A stretch of DNA of 64,000 bases. Source: Thermovibrio ammonificans HB-1. Its GTDB lineage: Bacteria; Aquificota; Aquificia; Desulfurobacteriales; Desulfurobacteriaceae. The stretch is from the NCBI RefSeq assembly GCF_000185805.1, contig NC_014926.1, positions 824,418-888,417 of the forward strand. The letters are read 5' to 3'. The position numbers and the translations under genes were made by a program. The notes below the pieces were generated by a model. That model saw nothing but the letters and a program-made list of their open reading frames with translations. It was not told where the DNA came from and did no database searches. Positions 14,967 to 24,237 of this stretch are shown in pieces. Each line of letters starts with the position of its first letter. The first letter of the stretch is position 1.

Positions 14967-16153
14967 ACTTTTCTCCTCAGGGCTTTAACCGGCTCGAACT
15001 GCGCGGCTTTTCGGGCCGGGAAGTAGACCGAAAAGAGAGCCACGGCCAGTGAAAAGAGTGCAGACAGTACAAACGCCTTGACCGGGTATACTACCGGTAT
15101 CTTCAGTGACGGCAATATCAGTTTTATCGCCGCAACACCCAGCAGGCTGCCCACCAGAACGGAAGCTACTACAACCACCACGCTCTCTGCCAGAATTCTT
15201 CTCATTACTTCCTTCTTTGTGGCCCCGAGGGCCCGCCTGAGGCCTATCTCCCACTCCCTTGTGTAGATGTTTATGTAGAAAATCGACGAGAGGACGAACC
15301 CCCCCACCACCAGGGCAGTTGTTGACGCAACTCCCAGGAAGAGTGCGAGGGTTGCAGAGAGCATGGAGAGGAACTTTTTAACAACCACCGGGGTTATCAC
15401 CATGAACTGGTCGGGCTTGTGGTGCTTTAAGAGTATTTCTCTTGTTTCTTGAACTATCTGGTTGTACTCGGATAGGTTGAATACCCTGAACCGGATAACG
15501 CTCACCTTGTTGAAGGTTTTTTCAACGGTTTTGTCGAACACCCTATAGGGAATGAAGACCCTGTTATCGAGGTTGTGGCCGTTGGGGGTTTTCCCTTTTT
15601 TCTTGTAAACCCCTATGACTCTGAAGGGGGTTTTTCCAACCAGAATCGTTTTCCCCACCGGGTTTTCCCCGGGCCAGAAGAAGTCGCTAACGTCGTGGCC
15701 CACTACTGCAACTTTCTTAAGCTCTTTAAAGTCGTTGGGAGTAAATCCCCTGCCGATTTCAACTTTGTAGTTCCAGGATTTCAGCCAGTTTTCGCCCACC
15801 CCGAACACCGATGAAAACTTTGAGCTTTTGATGTCTGATACCGTTGTAGGTTTTACGATTCCGTAGGTGAGGGCAAATATCCCCTCCAGTTTCCCTATCT
15901 CCTTTACGTCTTCGAGGCTGAGGTTCTGAAAGCCGCTCCTCGGGCCTTTGCCGACGGAGCCCGAGACTATAAGAACCGAATCGGGCCCCAGCTTCTCTAT
16001 TACCTTCCTTGCCTGCAGAGAGCTTCCCTCTATTGCCGCAACTACCAGTATGAGGGAGACCACTCCGAAGAGTATCCCGAGAACTGCAAAGGCGGTTCTT
16101 ACTTTGTTGTAGGTTAGTGATAGGATTAGCTCCCTGAGGAAGAGCCTGAACAT
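14963..16153 (-). CDS. MacB/FtsX-family ABC transporter permease
   Basis: This is the second 396-residue permease with the same layout: an N-terminal helix (about 20-42), a periplasmic core, and three C-terminal helices. The cytoplasmic loop REWEIGLRRALGATKKEVM is the family's coupling helix. It is a diverged paralogue of the following gene, so the transporter is likely a heterodimer. The ATG overlaps the stop of the ATPase gene as TGATG. Confidence 0.85.
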   Translation of the reverse strand: MFRLFLRELILSLTYNKVRTAFAVLGILFGVVSLILVVAAIEGSSLQARKVIEKLGPDSVLIVSGSVGKGPRSGFQNLSLEDVKEIGKLEGIFALTYGIVKPTTVSDIKSSKFSSVFGVGENWLKSWNYKVEIGRGFTPNDFKELKKVAVVGHDVSDFFWPGENPVGKTILVGKTPFRVIGVYKKKGKTPNGHNLDNRVFIPYRVFDKTVEKTFNKVSVIRFRVFNLSEYNQIVQETREILLKHHKPDQFMVITPVVVKKFLSMLSATLALFLGVASTTALVVGGFVLSSIFYINIYTREWEIGLRRALGATKKEVMRRILAESVVVVVASVLVGSLLGVAAIKLILPSLKIPVVYPVKAFVLSALFSLAVALFSVYFPARKAAQFEPVKALRRKV

Positions 16154-16845
16154 CAGCTCTCCACTATTTTCCCGTCTTGGATTTTCACTATCCGCTCTGC
16201 GTAAGAGGCGATTTTCTCATCGTGGGTAACCACTATTACGGTTTTCCCCTCTCGGTGTAGCTCCTTGAACACTTCCATGACCGCCTTACCTGACTTTGAG
16301 TCGAGCTGGCCGGTGGGCTCGTCGGCCAGTATTATCTCCGGCGAGTTTATGAGGGCCCTTGCTATTGCGGTTCTCTGTTTTTGTCCCCCTGAGAGCTCTT
16401 CGGGCTTGAAGTGGAGCCTTTCTCTCATTCCGAGCCTTGTAAGGAGCTCTTTTGCCCTTTCTGCAGGGGAGGTTCCCCTGAACCGCTCTTTCCGCTCTTC
16501 CTTGGGCAGGTATTCGACCGGTAGGAGGGTGTTATCGAGGACCGTTAGGTAGGGAACAAGGTAAAATGCCTGAAAGACAAAACCTATGTGAGTTGCCCTC
16601 AGTTTTGAGAGCTTGTCGTCGTTGAGGCTGAGGACGTCTACCCCGTTTAAGCGGTAACTTCCCGATGTGGGCCTGTCGAGGCACCCTATTATGTACATGA
16701 GGGTCGATTTCCCCGAGCCCGAGGGCCCCATTATGGCAACGAACTCGCCCTTCTCTACCGTGAGATCGATTCCTCTGAGGACTTCAAACTCGAGGTCTCC
16801 CTGGCGGAAGCTCTTCCTTACATCTCTTAGCTCTATGAGGGCCAT
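16153..16845 (-). CDS. MacB/LolD-type ABC transporter ATPase
   Basis: This 230-residue nucleotide-binding protein has Walker A GPSGSGKST (about 40-48), the Q loop in GFVFQAF, signature LSGGQKQR, Walker B IILADEPTG and the switch His in VVTHDE. Its length and the Asp-rich LolD-type Walker B region fit the MacB/LolD class. The start ATG overlaps the ftsY stop as TAATG with GGAGG upstream, so it is cotranscribed with ftsY and the two downstream permeases. Confidence 0.92.
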   Translation of the reverse strand: MALIELRDVRKSFRQGDLEFEVLRGIDLTVEKGEFVAIMGPSGSGKSTLMYIIGCLDRPTSGSYRLNGVDVLSLNDDKLSKLRATHIGFVFQAFYLVPYLTVLDNTLLPVEYLPKEERKERFRGTSPAERAKELLTRLGMRERLHFKPEELSGGQKQRTAIARALINSPEIILADEPTGQLDSKSGKAVMEVFKELHREGKTVIVVTHDEKIASYAERIVKIQDGKIVES

Positions 16846-18287
16846 TAACCTCCGGCCTCCTCTTGCTCCTCTTCCTCAAATAGGGCTTCTACAAACTCTT
16901 CTGGGTCGAAGGGCCTGAGGTCTTCTATTTTCTCTCCGATACCTACGTACTTTATGGGAATCCGCAGGGTGTTGCATATGGAGACAACTATTCCGCCCTT
17001 GGCCGTTCCGTCGAGCTTCGTCAGCACTATACCCGTAATATCCGTAATCTTTTTGAACACCTCGGCCTGGGAGAGGGCGTTCTGCCCTGTGTTTGCATCG
17101 AGGACCAGTAGAATCTCGGCCGGCTGCCCGGGGAATTCCCTGCCTATCACTTTCTTGATTTTGTGAATCTCCTTCATCAGCCGCTCTTTGTTGTGGAGTC
17201 TCCCGGCCGTATCGACTATGAGAACGTCTTCTCCTTTGGCTTTAATGCTCTGAATTGCGTCGAATACAACGGCCGCCGGGTCTGTGCCTTCTTGGGCCTT
17301 GACTATTCTTGCACCAGCCCTTTCTGCCCACACTTCAAGCTGTTCAATGGCTGCGGCCCTAAAGGTGTCGGCTGCGGCAACTACAACCGACAGTCCTTTG
17401 TCTTTCAACTGTTTAGCCAGTTTTCCTATGGTGGTGGTCTTCCCTACGCCGTTTACTCCCAGAACCAGTATCACCGAAGGTTTTTCCGACAGGTTGAGCT
17501 CTCCCCTACAGTTTCTCAGAATCTCCTTTAGTCTCTCTTTCAGGAGCTCAAGGAGTTTATCTGAGGTTTTTATCTTCCGCTTTTTGGCCTCCTGGCGGAG
17601 GTAGTCTATGAGCTCCATTGTGGTTTTAACTCCAACGTCGGCCAGAATCAGCCTCTCTTCAAGCTCTTCAAACAGGGACTCGTCTACGCTCCTTCCCTTA
17701 AATGCCGACAGCCCGAGGGCGTCGCGGGTTTTTTTAAGACCCTCTTTGAACGACTTGAGGACTTTAAGGCCCGACAGTCCGAGCTTCTCCTCCAGCTCTC
17801 TTTTACGGGTTAAAAGGTCGAATTTGTAGCTTTCGGGAACTTCCCCTTCAACTTCCTTGAGAGCCTTGTAGGCAAGCTCGTAGAGCCCCTCTTTCTGGTA
17901 GAGGTTGGCAATGTGGTAGTTCGCGAGGAAGGAGAGCATTTTGTTGTTGCTATTCCTTGCAACGTCGTAGAGGTTCCGTGCTTTCTGGTAGTTTCCCCTA
18001 TACTCCTCTATCATCCCCTTAAAGAAGGAGGAGTACTCCTTCCCCAGTTTCTCCTCGATTTCCTCCATGTAGGGCTCTATCTCCCTGTAGAGGGCCAGGT
18101 TTTTAACGAGTTTCGCGGCCCCGTCTATCAGCTCTCCGTTGCTGTATACAAGGGCGTTCTTTATCGCCTCAGGAGCTTTCTTCTCGTTCTCCTCTGCCAG
18201 TTTCAGCCACTTTTCCGGCTGGTTGGGGTTTTCCCGGAGCTCGGCTTCGAGTCCGCCCCTTTTGAAGAACTTACCCAGTCCGAACAT
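16845..18287 (-). CDS. ftsY: Signal recognition particle receptor FtsY with TPR-like N-terminus
   Basis: FtsY is the SRP receptor GTPase that brings ribosome-nascent chains to the Sec translocon. The C-terminal 300 residues are a standard NG domain: ALGLSAFKGRSVDESLFEEL, then GVNGVGKTTTIGKLA (G1), DTFRAAAIEQL, DTAGR (G3), TKLDGTAKGG (G4) and the closing GIGEKIEDLRPFDPEEFV. The first 165 residues are not the usual acidic A domain. They are helical with TPR-like pairs (for example NYQKARNLYDVARNSNN and LANYHIANLYQKEGLYELA), suggesting a protein-binding module. ATG preceded by GAGGAG. First gene of a unit with the ABC system. Confidence 0.95.
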   Translation of the reverse strand: MFGLGKFFKRGGLEAELRENPNQPEKWLKLAEENEKKAPEAIKNALVYSNGELIDGAAKLVKNLALYREIEPYMEEIEEKLGKEYSSFFKGMIEEYRGNYQKARNLYDVARNSNNKMLSFLANYHIANLYQKEGLYELAYKALKEVEGEVPESYKFDLLTRKRELEEKLGLSGLKVLKSFKEGLKKTRDALGLSAFKGRSVDESLFEELEERLILADVGVKTTMELIDYLRQEAKKRKIKTSDKLLELLKERLKEILRNCRGELNLSEKPSVILVLGVNGVGKTTTIGKLAKQLKDKGLSVVVAAADTFRAAAIEQLEVWAERAGARIVKAQEGTDPAAVVFDAIQSIKAKGEDVLIVDTAGRLHNKERLMKEIHKIKKVIGREFPGQPAEILLVLDANTGQNALSQAEVFKKITDITGIVLTKLDGTAKGGIVVSICNTLRIPIKYVGIGEKIEDLRPFDPEEFVEALFEEEEQEEAGG

Positions 18288-18323
18288 CTACTGCTCCTCT
18301 GTTTAGTTTTACTCTGATTAAAA

Positions 18324-19361
18324 TTAGTCCCCGAAGGAGTTTGTAAGTTTTACGAGCCTGCACAGCAGCCTGTAGGGCTCTCCGCTCTCCATCTTCTCCT
18401 TTGCGATTTCTATCCCTTCCTCTACTCTCTCTACCGCTCCCGCCACAAGGAGTGCGAATGCAGTGTTAAGGGCCACAACGTCTCTCTTGGCCCCTTTCTC
18501 TTCTCCGGTGAGTATCCTCCTCACTATTTCCCTGTTCTCCTCTACGGTTTGGCCTCCTTTTATCTCCGAGTGGCTGTACCTTCTGAGGCCGAAGTCTTCG
18601 GGCTTAACCGTGTAGCTCTTTATACCGTTTGGAGAGACTTCGGTTATTTTCGTTTCGTCGCACACCGTTATCTCGTCTGTTCCGTCTTTTCCGTGGACTA
18701 CGAAGGCCTTTGTAGTCCCAAGCCTTTGGAGGACTTCTCCTATCGGTTCCGTGAGCTTCTCCGAGAAAACCCCCAGTAGTTGCCTTTTAGCGCCTGCCGG
18801 GTTTGTGAGGGGCCCCAGGAGGTTGAAGATTGTCCTTATGCCCAGCTCCCGTCTTACCGGGGCAACTGCCGCCATTGCCGGGTGGAAAACGGGAGCGAAC
18901 ATGAAGCCGAAGTTTAGCTCCTCTATGCACCGGGCTACTTGGTGGGGTTTAAGGTCTACTTTTACGCCGAAGCTCTCTAAGATGTCGGCGCTACCGCATT
19001 TACTCGAGACCGAACGGTTGCCATGTTTTGCCACCGGAACCCCGCAGGAGGCCACAACGAGGGCCACGGTTGTGGAGATGTTAAAGGTCCCTTTCAGGTC
19101 GCCTCCGGTGCCACAGGTATCTACGAGCCTGGAACGTATCTCGTCCGGAAGTTCCACTTTCAAGCTCTTTTCCCTCATAACTTTTGCCGCTCCGGCTATC
19201 TCCGGAACCGTTTCCCCCTTGCACCTTAGGGCTGTAAGTACGGCCGCCGTTTGGGCCGGCGTGAGCTCCGATTCCATAATTGAGTAAAACAGCTCCCTTG
19301 CCTCTTCCTCCGAGAGGTTTCTGCCGTTTATCAGCGATTCAAGGGTTTCTTTTACTTCCAT
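18324..19361 (-). CDS. trpD: Anthranilate phosphoribosyltransferase TrpD
   Basis: TrpD joins anthranilate and PRPP in tryptophan synthesis. The 345-residue protein has the PRPP-binding motif GTGGDLKGTFNIST, the following KHGNRSVSSKCGSADILE, and HPAMAAVAPVRRELGIRTIFN. No other trp gene is in the window, so the pathway is dispersed. I start at ATG 19361, preceded by GGAGAGGAG; an in-frame TTG at 19409 adds 16 residues with no family counterpart. The start overlaps the DUF123 gene by 23 nt. Confidence 0.94.
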   Translation of the reverse strand: MEVKETLESLINGRNLSEEEARELFYSIMESELTPAQTAAVLTALRCKGETVPEIAGAAKVMREKSLKVELPDEIRSRLVDTCGTGGDLKGTFNISTTVALVVASCGVPVAKHGNRSVSSKCGSADILESFGVKVDLKPHQVARCIEELNFGFMFAPVFHPAMAAVAPVRRELGIRTIFNLLGPLTNPAGAKRQLLGVFSEKLTEPIGEVLQRLGTTKAFVVHGKDGTDEITVCDETKITEVSPNGIKSYTVKPEDFGLRRYSHSEIKGGQTVEENREIVRRILTGEEKGAKRDVVALNTAFALLVAGAVERVEEGIEIAKEKMESGEPYRLLCRLVKLTNSFGD

Positions 19362-19785
19362 CTCCTCTCCGGCTAAAGGTTTTGTGAATTTTAGCACCGA
19401 GCTTTTCAAGGAGCCTGTAGGCGCTCTGCGGGCTCTCCAGTTTAATCAGGTGGGACGGGCACTTACAGTCGGTTGACCCGAATCCCTTAACCGGCTTCCC
19501 AAGCTTTGAAAGCTCTCCGGCTATCAGACATTCAGCCCTTTTCCCCTCGAGTACGGCCACCGCCTCCGGTTCAAAACACCTCAGCGTTGTAACGAAATCT
19601 ATGTGCCACTTGAGCTTTTTCTCTCTCCTTAGGTGTCTGGAGACTCTCGCCTCTACTCCTCCGGGGCCGAAGGCCGAGCCGGCATAGCAGTAGATTCCTG
19701 CCTCTAAGGTAAAGCGTTTACCTCCCTTTGTCTCTACCTCTGTACTCTCTGTAAGGCGAAAGATGAGACAGTAGCTACCCTTCAT
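19339..19785 (-). CDS. DUF123 protein (GIY-YIG-like family)
   Basis: This 148-residue protein has the DUF123 signature throughout: GSYCLIFRL near the start, GIYCYAGSAFGPGGVEARV, RHLRREKKLKWHIDFV, AECLIAGELS and GFGSTDCKCPSHL. The family is related in fold to GIY-YIG nucleases and is sometimes fused to endonuclease III, which suggests a role in DNA repair; no biochemical role is certain. The ATG overlaps the tsaD stop by 11 nt, and the 3' end overlaps trpD. Confidence 0.85.
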   Translation of the reverse strand: MKGSYCLIFRLTESTEVETKGGKRFTLEAGIYCYAGSAFGPGGVEARVSRHLRREKKLKWHIDFVTTLRCFEPEAVAVLEGKRAECLIAGELSKLGKPVKGFGSTDCKCPSHLIKLESPQSAYRLLEKLGAKIHKTFSRRGDGSKRNP

Positions 19786-20761
19786 CTATCGGGCTCCGGG
19801 CCTGTGCTCCTACCGTCAGGGGGTCGGCACCTTCAAGGAGGAACCGGAGGTACCCCGTGTAGGCAACCATGGCTCCGTTGTCGCTTGTAAACTCCAGGGG
19901 GGCAAGGTGAAGCTCAATGCCTTTCTCTTCCTTTAGGGTAAGTAACCTCTCCCTCAGTAGGGAGTTTGCCGAAACGCCTCCGGCAACGGCTACTCTTTTA
20001 ACGCCCACCTCCTTTACCGCCTTTTTGAGCTTCTCTACCAGGTAATCTACGGCCGTTTCCTGGAAGGAGGCCGCCACCTGAACAGCCGGAGCACCCTGCT
20101 CGAAAAGCCTCCTTGTGGCTGTTTTTATGCCGCTGAAGCTAAAGTCTAAACCTTTCACCTTTGGCTTTGGGAGCTTCAGCAGCTCTCCTCTGTAACTCCT
20201 GTAGAGCCTATCTATTGCGGGTCCTCCCGGATAGCCCAGCGAAAGTAGCTTTGCCACTTTATCGTAGGCCTCTCCCACTGCGTCGTCTAAGGTTTTCCCA
20301 ACAACTTTGTACTTTCCGAGCTTCTCGGCCACCACTATAACCGTGTGGCCTCCGCTTACCACAAGCCCGATGAAGGGAAAGGGCGGCTCCCTACCTATAA
20401 ACGGCGAGAGCAGGTGGGCCTCTATGTGGTGAACCGCCTTAAAGGGGATTCCGAGCCGGAAGCTCAAACCCTTACCGAACGTGAGCCCCACGAGCAGTGC
20501 CGGTAGCAGCCCGGGCCTGTTGGTAGTTGCAACAAGGTTGAGTTCTTTCGGCTCTACGCCGGCCTCTTTCAAGGCCGCGTTAAAAACGGCGTCTATCTGC
20601 TCTGCGTGTCTCCTTGCAGCAACCTCCGGAACCACGCCTCCAAAGGGTGCGTGGAACTCATACTGGGAAGAGACAACGTTTGAGAGCACCCGGCCCGTAT
20701 CGGCCCTGTACACGGCCACCGAAGTGTCGTCACACGAGGTATCTATGCCGAGAACCAGCAT
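19775..20761 (-). CDS. tsaD: tRNA N6-threonylcarbamoyladenosine transferase TsaD
   Basis: TsaD transfers the threonylcarbamoyl group to A37 of tRNAs that read ANN codons. About 328 residues begin LVLGIDTSCDDTSVAV, followed by the metal-binding HHIEAHLLSP, GLVVSGGHTVIV, GEAYDKVAKLLSLGYPGGP and the C-terminal GGVSANSLLRERL and FTSDNGAMVAY. The ATG at 20761 overlaps the previous stop as TGATG and has GAGG upstream; a GTG one codon earlier is possible. The partners TsaB, TsaE and TsaC are not in view. Confidence 0.96.
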   Translation of the reverse strand: MLVLGIDTSCDDTSVAVYRADTGRVLSNVVSSQYEFHAPFGGVVPEVAARRHAEQIDAVFNAALKEAGVEPKELNLVATTNRPGLLPALLVGLTFGKGLSFRLGIPFKAVHHIEAHLLSPFIGREPPFPFIGLVVSGGHTVIVVAEKLGKYKVVGKTLDDAVGEAYDKVAKLLSLGYPGGPAIDRLYRSYRGELLKLPKPKVKGLDFSFSGIKTATRRLFEQGAPAVQVAASFQETAVDYLVEKLKKAVKEVGVKRVAVAGGVSANSLLRERLLTLKEEKGIELHLAPLEFTSDNGAMVAYTGYLRFLLEGADPLTVGAQARSPIDEG

Positions 20762-20997
20762 CACTCAACCTCTAAGTCCCAGAGTATCTCCGGGTAGTAA
20801 CCCAGCCTCTTCCGAAACCGCGACGCCACGGAGGCAACCACGTCTGCAACCTGCGGTTTTACTTCCGGGGTTGTTGTTACAACTTTCAGGCAGGCGTCTA
20901 TCCCTATTTCGCACACGGGAACCACCTCTACCCTCTTAACCTGGGGAAGCGATTCCAGCTCTTTAACTATCTCCTCTACAAAGTCCTGTTCCCTCAC
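20761..20997 (-). CDS. Small conserved-looking hypothetical protein
   Basis: This 78-residue acidic protein has no recognised domain. The predicted pattern is helix-strand-strand-helix-strand (for example VKRVEVVPVCEIG, then a long helix QVADVVASVASRFRKRLGY). The GTG start overlaps the upstream stop as GTGA, and the stop overlaps tsaD as TGATG, so it is tightly inserted between two real genes and is very likely expressed. Function unknown. Confidence 0.6.
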   Translation of the reverse strand: MREQDFVEEIVKELESLPQVKRVEVVPVCEIGIDACLKVVTTTPEVKPQVADVVASVASRFRKRLGYYPEILWDLEVE

Positions 20998-22877
20998 TTC
21001 TCCCTCTTCAGAACAACTATCTGGTTTCTCAGGGTTTTAACCGTTGTGTTGAAAAGGTCTCTCAGGTCTTGGTACTCCTGAGGAGGAATAACGCTCTTCC
21101 TCAGGACCATACGCATCTCCATTCTCAGAACTTCTCCTTTCCTGCTCCACTTAACGTCCAGTGACCCGACCCGGTTCTCAAAGTGGAAGGGCTCGGGCAG
21201 TAGGAAGAGTTCATAACCTTCCGGGAGCTTCAAGTCCACCTCGCTGACCTTCTCCATCTTGTAGCCCACAACGTACGGGTACTTTCTCTTTTTCATAGCC
21301 ACTAAGTTCACGAGCCTCGAGTAGTCCGGGGCAGGGAACTTCGCCAGTAGCAGGTGGGAGGTTACCGTTCCGTAGTTTCTGTCCCTTCCCTCAATCTCTA
21401 TCCAGACCGTTTTCTCGTTTAAATCCTTGTAGTCGGAGAGTCTGTAGCTCTCAACGTCGAAACCGGGGGAGACTTTGGCCGCAAGCTCTGAAACCAGCCG
21501 CTCTATCTGCTGTTTTGTTGCCGTGTAGAGCCTTGCCCTCTCGAATATTCCGTAAACTCCCGTGTAGATAAACTTAAAGTCCCCTTTAAGAGTTCCGAAC
21601 CTTCCCAGGGAGAAGCTCCCCTTAAAGTCTTCTTGGTTTGTCTCTGGCGGGAAAACGGGCGTTTCTGCAACCGTTCCCCTCTCTTTATCCACATCCACAA
21701 CAAGGACTCTCCTTCCCTGGTCTCCCGGGGGCAGGAGCCCCAGCGGAACGTAGTCTGAGGTTGTATCCATAAAGAGGAACTTGCCCTTCTGCTTGATTGC
21801 CGCTATCTCGTGGTCGAAGGCCGTGGGAAGCGGCATTTCGGGGTCCATATTCGCCCTGTCGAGGGTGGGTATCAGTACAGGGTAACCTTTAACCCCTATA
21901 ACTTTGAGCATTGCGATGAGCAAAGTTGCGTGATCTTTACAGTCTCCGTAGCGGTTCCTGAGAACCTCTCCGGCCGGGTGGGGCTTGTAGCCGTTAATCC
22001 CGAACTCCATTCCCACGTACCTGATGTTCTTCGCCACGAAGTTGTATATGGCCCTTATCTGCTCCTCTTTGCTCTTTTTGCCCTTAATAACCTTCAAAGT
22101 TGTTTCCCTAACGAGCTCATCAGGCTCTAACGCCTTTTTAGCGAGCTCCGAGTACCACTTTGCGACCTGTTGCCAGCTCTTCAGTGAGGTTATCACCACC
22201 TTCTTTGCCACCTGCTCCATAGGCGGCATGTTGGGCTCTTTCTCTATTGGGGGAACGTCTTTTAGCGTCCACTTCAGTTCTATCCACCTCTTTCCCTCTT
22301 TAACCTGAGGCTCGGCCTCTGCCTTACTCATGTTGTAGGTTTTGTACTTGTAGTACTTGCCTTTCGGAATGAGGGCCGTGAAGGTTGCCTCTTTAACCGG
22401 GTACTCCTCCTGGAAGAAGTTTGTGGCCCAGAACTCCCCCTTCATGTAGGGCTTAACTGTTTTTAGAACGTACCCGTACTTTATAACCGCCCCCTTTGTG
22501 ACTGCCGGCATTGATATGGTTTGGTACTTAAGGTCCGAGTATATGGGAGCTTCTGACACGAACGGCGGGTAAACAACGTTAAAGGCCTTTTTACCCGGCT
22601 TAACAACTTTGCCGTCGGGGGTAACCGTGTAGGCGTAGAGCACCTTTAGCTTTTGGTGCTCCGTAGAAAAGGGGATTACTATCTCCCCGAAGTCCCGAAT
22701 TCCCTTTTTCCCCGTTATCTTAACGGCCCTCTCCTCTATCCAGACTTTTCTACCGTCGGGGAAGAACTTAACCTTGCACCTGTCGTAGAGTATTACGGCT
22801 CCCGGGTTTGAGCCGGCCAAGGCCGTAAGGGGAACGAGGATAACAAGCAAAAGGGCGGTTAGAAGCTGTCTCTTCAT
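20994..22877 (-). CDS. Secreted DUF3857/transglutaminase-like protein
   Basis: This 627-residue protein has a signal peptide (LLTALLLVILVPLTALA, about 5-21), a beta-rich DUF3857-type region (about 30-240), and a transglutaminase-like domain with the Cys-His-Asp triad in NRYGDCKDHATLLIAML, AFDHEIAAI and MDTTSDYVPLG (about 309-380). A C-terminal beta-rich domain ends in many Arg/Lys. The family often acts as a cysteine-protease-like or peptidoglycan/protein-linked enzyme, but the substrate is not known. It follows glmM by 10 nt in a cell-wall-linked operon, which fits an envelope role. Confidence 0.8.
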   Translation of the reverse strand: MKRQLLTALLLVILVPLTALAGSNPGAVILYDRCKVKFFPDGRKVWIEERAVKITGKKGIRDFGEIVIPFSTEHQKLKVLYAYTVTPDGKVVKPGKKAFNVVYPPFVSEAPIYSDLKYQTISMPAVTKGAVIKYGYVLKTVKPYMKGEFWATNFFQEEYPVKEATFTALIPKGKYYKYKTYNMSKAEAEPQVKEGKRWIELKWTLKDVPPIEKEPNMPPMEQVAKKVVITSLKSWQQVAKWYSELAKKALEPDELVRETTLKVIKGKKSKEEQIRAIYNFVAKNIRYVGMEFGINGYKPHPAGEVLRNRYGDCKDHATLLIAMLKVIGVKGYPVLIPTLDRANMDPEMPLPTAFDHEIAAIKQKGKFLFMDTTSDYVPLGLLPPGDQGRRVLVVDVDKERGTVAETPVFPPETNQEDFKGSFSLGRFGTLKGDFKFIYTGVYGIFERARLYTATKQQIERLVSELAAKVSPGFDVESYRLSDYKDLNEKTVWIEIEGRDRNYGTVTSHLLLAKFPAPDYSRLVNLVAMKKRKYPYVVGYKMEKVSEVDLKLPEGYELFLLPEPFHFENRVGSLDVKWSRKGEVLRMEMRMVLRKSVIPPQEYQDLRDLFNTTVKTLRNQIVVLKREK

Positions 22878-22887
22878 GGTCTCCTCC

Positions 22888-24237
22888 TTACTGTTGTGCT
22901 ATTCCCTCTTCCCTCACCGCCTCCTCCACCATCTCTATAACCCTCTCTATGAGCTCGGGAGATTCGGCTTCAACCATTATCCTCAGCAGGGGCTCGGTTC
23001 CCGAGTAGCGAACCAGAACCCTTCCCCTCCCTTCAAGGAGCTTCTCACCCTCTCTAATGGCCCTCTGAACCTTCTCCAGCCTCTCGAGGGGAGGCTTCTC
23101 TTTAACCTTAACGTTTTTCAGCTTTTGGGGAACCGGCTTAAACAGGCTCAGAACCTCGCTTGCGGGTTTTCTCAGCGACTTCACTATGGAGGCTACGAGA
23201 ACCGAGGTGAGTATTCCGTCTCCGGTCTCTGCAAACTCCTTCACTATGATGTGTCCCGACTGCTCGCCCCCTACCGCGGCCCCCACTTCGTCCATCTTCT
23301 CGGCCACGAACCGGTCGCCTACCGGAGTCCTGTGGAGCCTAAAGCCTTTCTCTCTTAAAAACAGCTCCAGCCCCAAGTTGCTCATCACCGTGGCAACCGC
23401 TTCCTTAGACCTGTCTGCAAAGTGGAGGGCCAGCAGGGCAATTAACTGGTCGCCGTCTATAACCTCTCCCCTCTCGTTAACGGCGATGCACCTGTCGCCG
23501 TCTCCGTCGTAGGCGAACCCCAGGTGGAGTCCGAGCTCAACCACTTTTTTGGCGAGCTTCTCCGGGTGCAGGGCACCGCAGCCGTCGTTGATGTTCTTGC
23601 CGTCGGGCTCGGCGTTAAAGGTGAAAACCTTTGCTCCTAAGGCGCTGAACACCTCCGGAGCTATCTGGTAGGTTGCGCCGTTGGCACAGTCGAGCCCTAT
23701 CTTCAGCCCTGCAAGGTACCTGCCCGCAGATTCCAGGTGTTTTTTATAGCTCTCAACCAGGTTTTTACCGTTGAAAACCCTGCCCAGGTTGTCGTAGTTT
23801 GCCCTGGGAAGCTCGTATTTGTTGAACACAACGAGCTCAAGCCCTCCCTCTTCGGCCTCTGAGAACTTCTTCCCCAGGTGGTTAAAGAACTTAAGGCCGT
23901 TATACTCATAAGGGTTGTGGGAGGCAGAAACCATTACCCCTCCCGAGAAATCCCCCTCCTTTATCAGGAAAGAGACGGCCGGAGTCGGAACAACGCCGGC
24001 GTCTAAAACGTCTACCCCTGCCGAGTTAAGGCCGCTGATGAGGGCGGCCTTTATCATATCTGAGGAGAGCCTTGTATCCTGCCCTACCACTACTGTGTGT
24101 TTTCTGTCGGGGAACTTGGCGTTCAGGTAAACTCCGTAGGCAAGGCCTATCTTCTGAACCATTTCCGGTGTAAGCGGGTACCGGTTTGCGATTCCCCTTA
24201 TTCCGTCGGTGCCGAACAGCCTCCTCTTGGTTTTCAT
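22888..24237 (-). CDS. glmM: Phosphoglucosamine mutase GlmM
   Basis: GlmM converts glucosamine-6-phosphate to glucosamine-1-phosphate for UDP-GlcNAc, the precursor of peptidoglycan and lipid A. The 449-residue protein has RRLFGTDGIRGIAN, the phosphoserine loop GGVMVSASHNPYEYNG, the metal loop DGDGDRC and the phosphate-binding VRYSGTEPLLRIM near the end. The ATG overlaps the cdaR stop by 4 nt. Linkage with cdaA and cdaR is the arrangement known from Firmicutes, where GlmM can inhibit CdaA. Confidence 0.96.
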   Translation of the reverse strand: MKTKRRLFGTDGIRGIANRYPLTPEMVQKIGLAYGVYLNAKFPDRKHTVVVGQDTRLSSDMIKAALISGLNSAGVDVLDAGVVPTPAVSFLIKEGDFSGGVMVSASHNPYEYNGLKFFNHLGKKFSEAEEGGLELVVFNKYELPRANYDNLGRVFNGKNLVESYKKHLESAGRYLAGLKIGLDCANGATYQIAPEVFSALGAKVFTFNAEPDGKNINDGCGALHPEKLAKKVVELGLHLGFAYDGDGDRCIAVNERGEVIDGDQLIALLALHFADRSKEAVATVMSNLGLELFLREKGFRLHRTPVGDRFVAEKMDEVGAAVGGEQSGHIIVKEFAETGDGILTSVLVASIVKSLRKPASEVLSLFKPVPQKLKNVKVKEKPPLERLEKVQRAIREGEKLLEGRGRVLVRYSGTEPLLRIMVEAESPELIERVIEMVEEAVREEGIAQQ

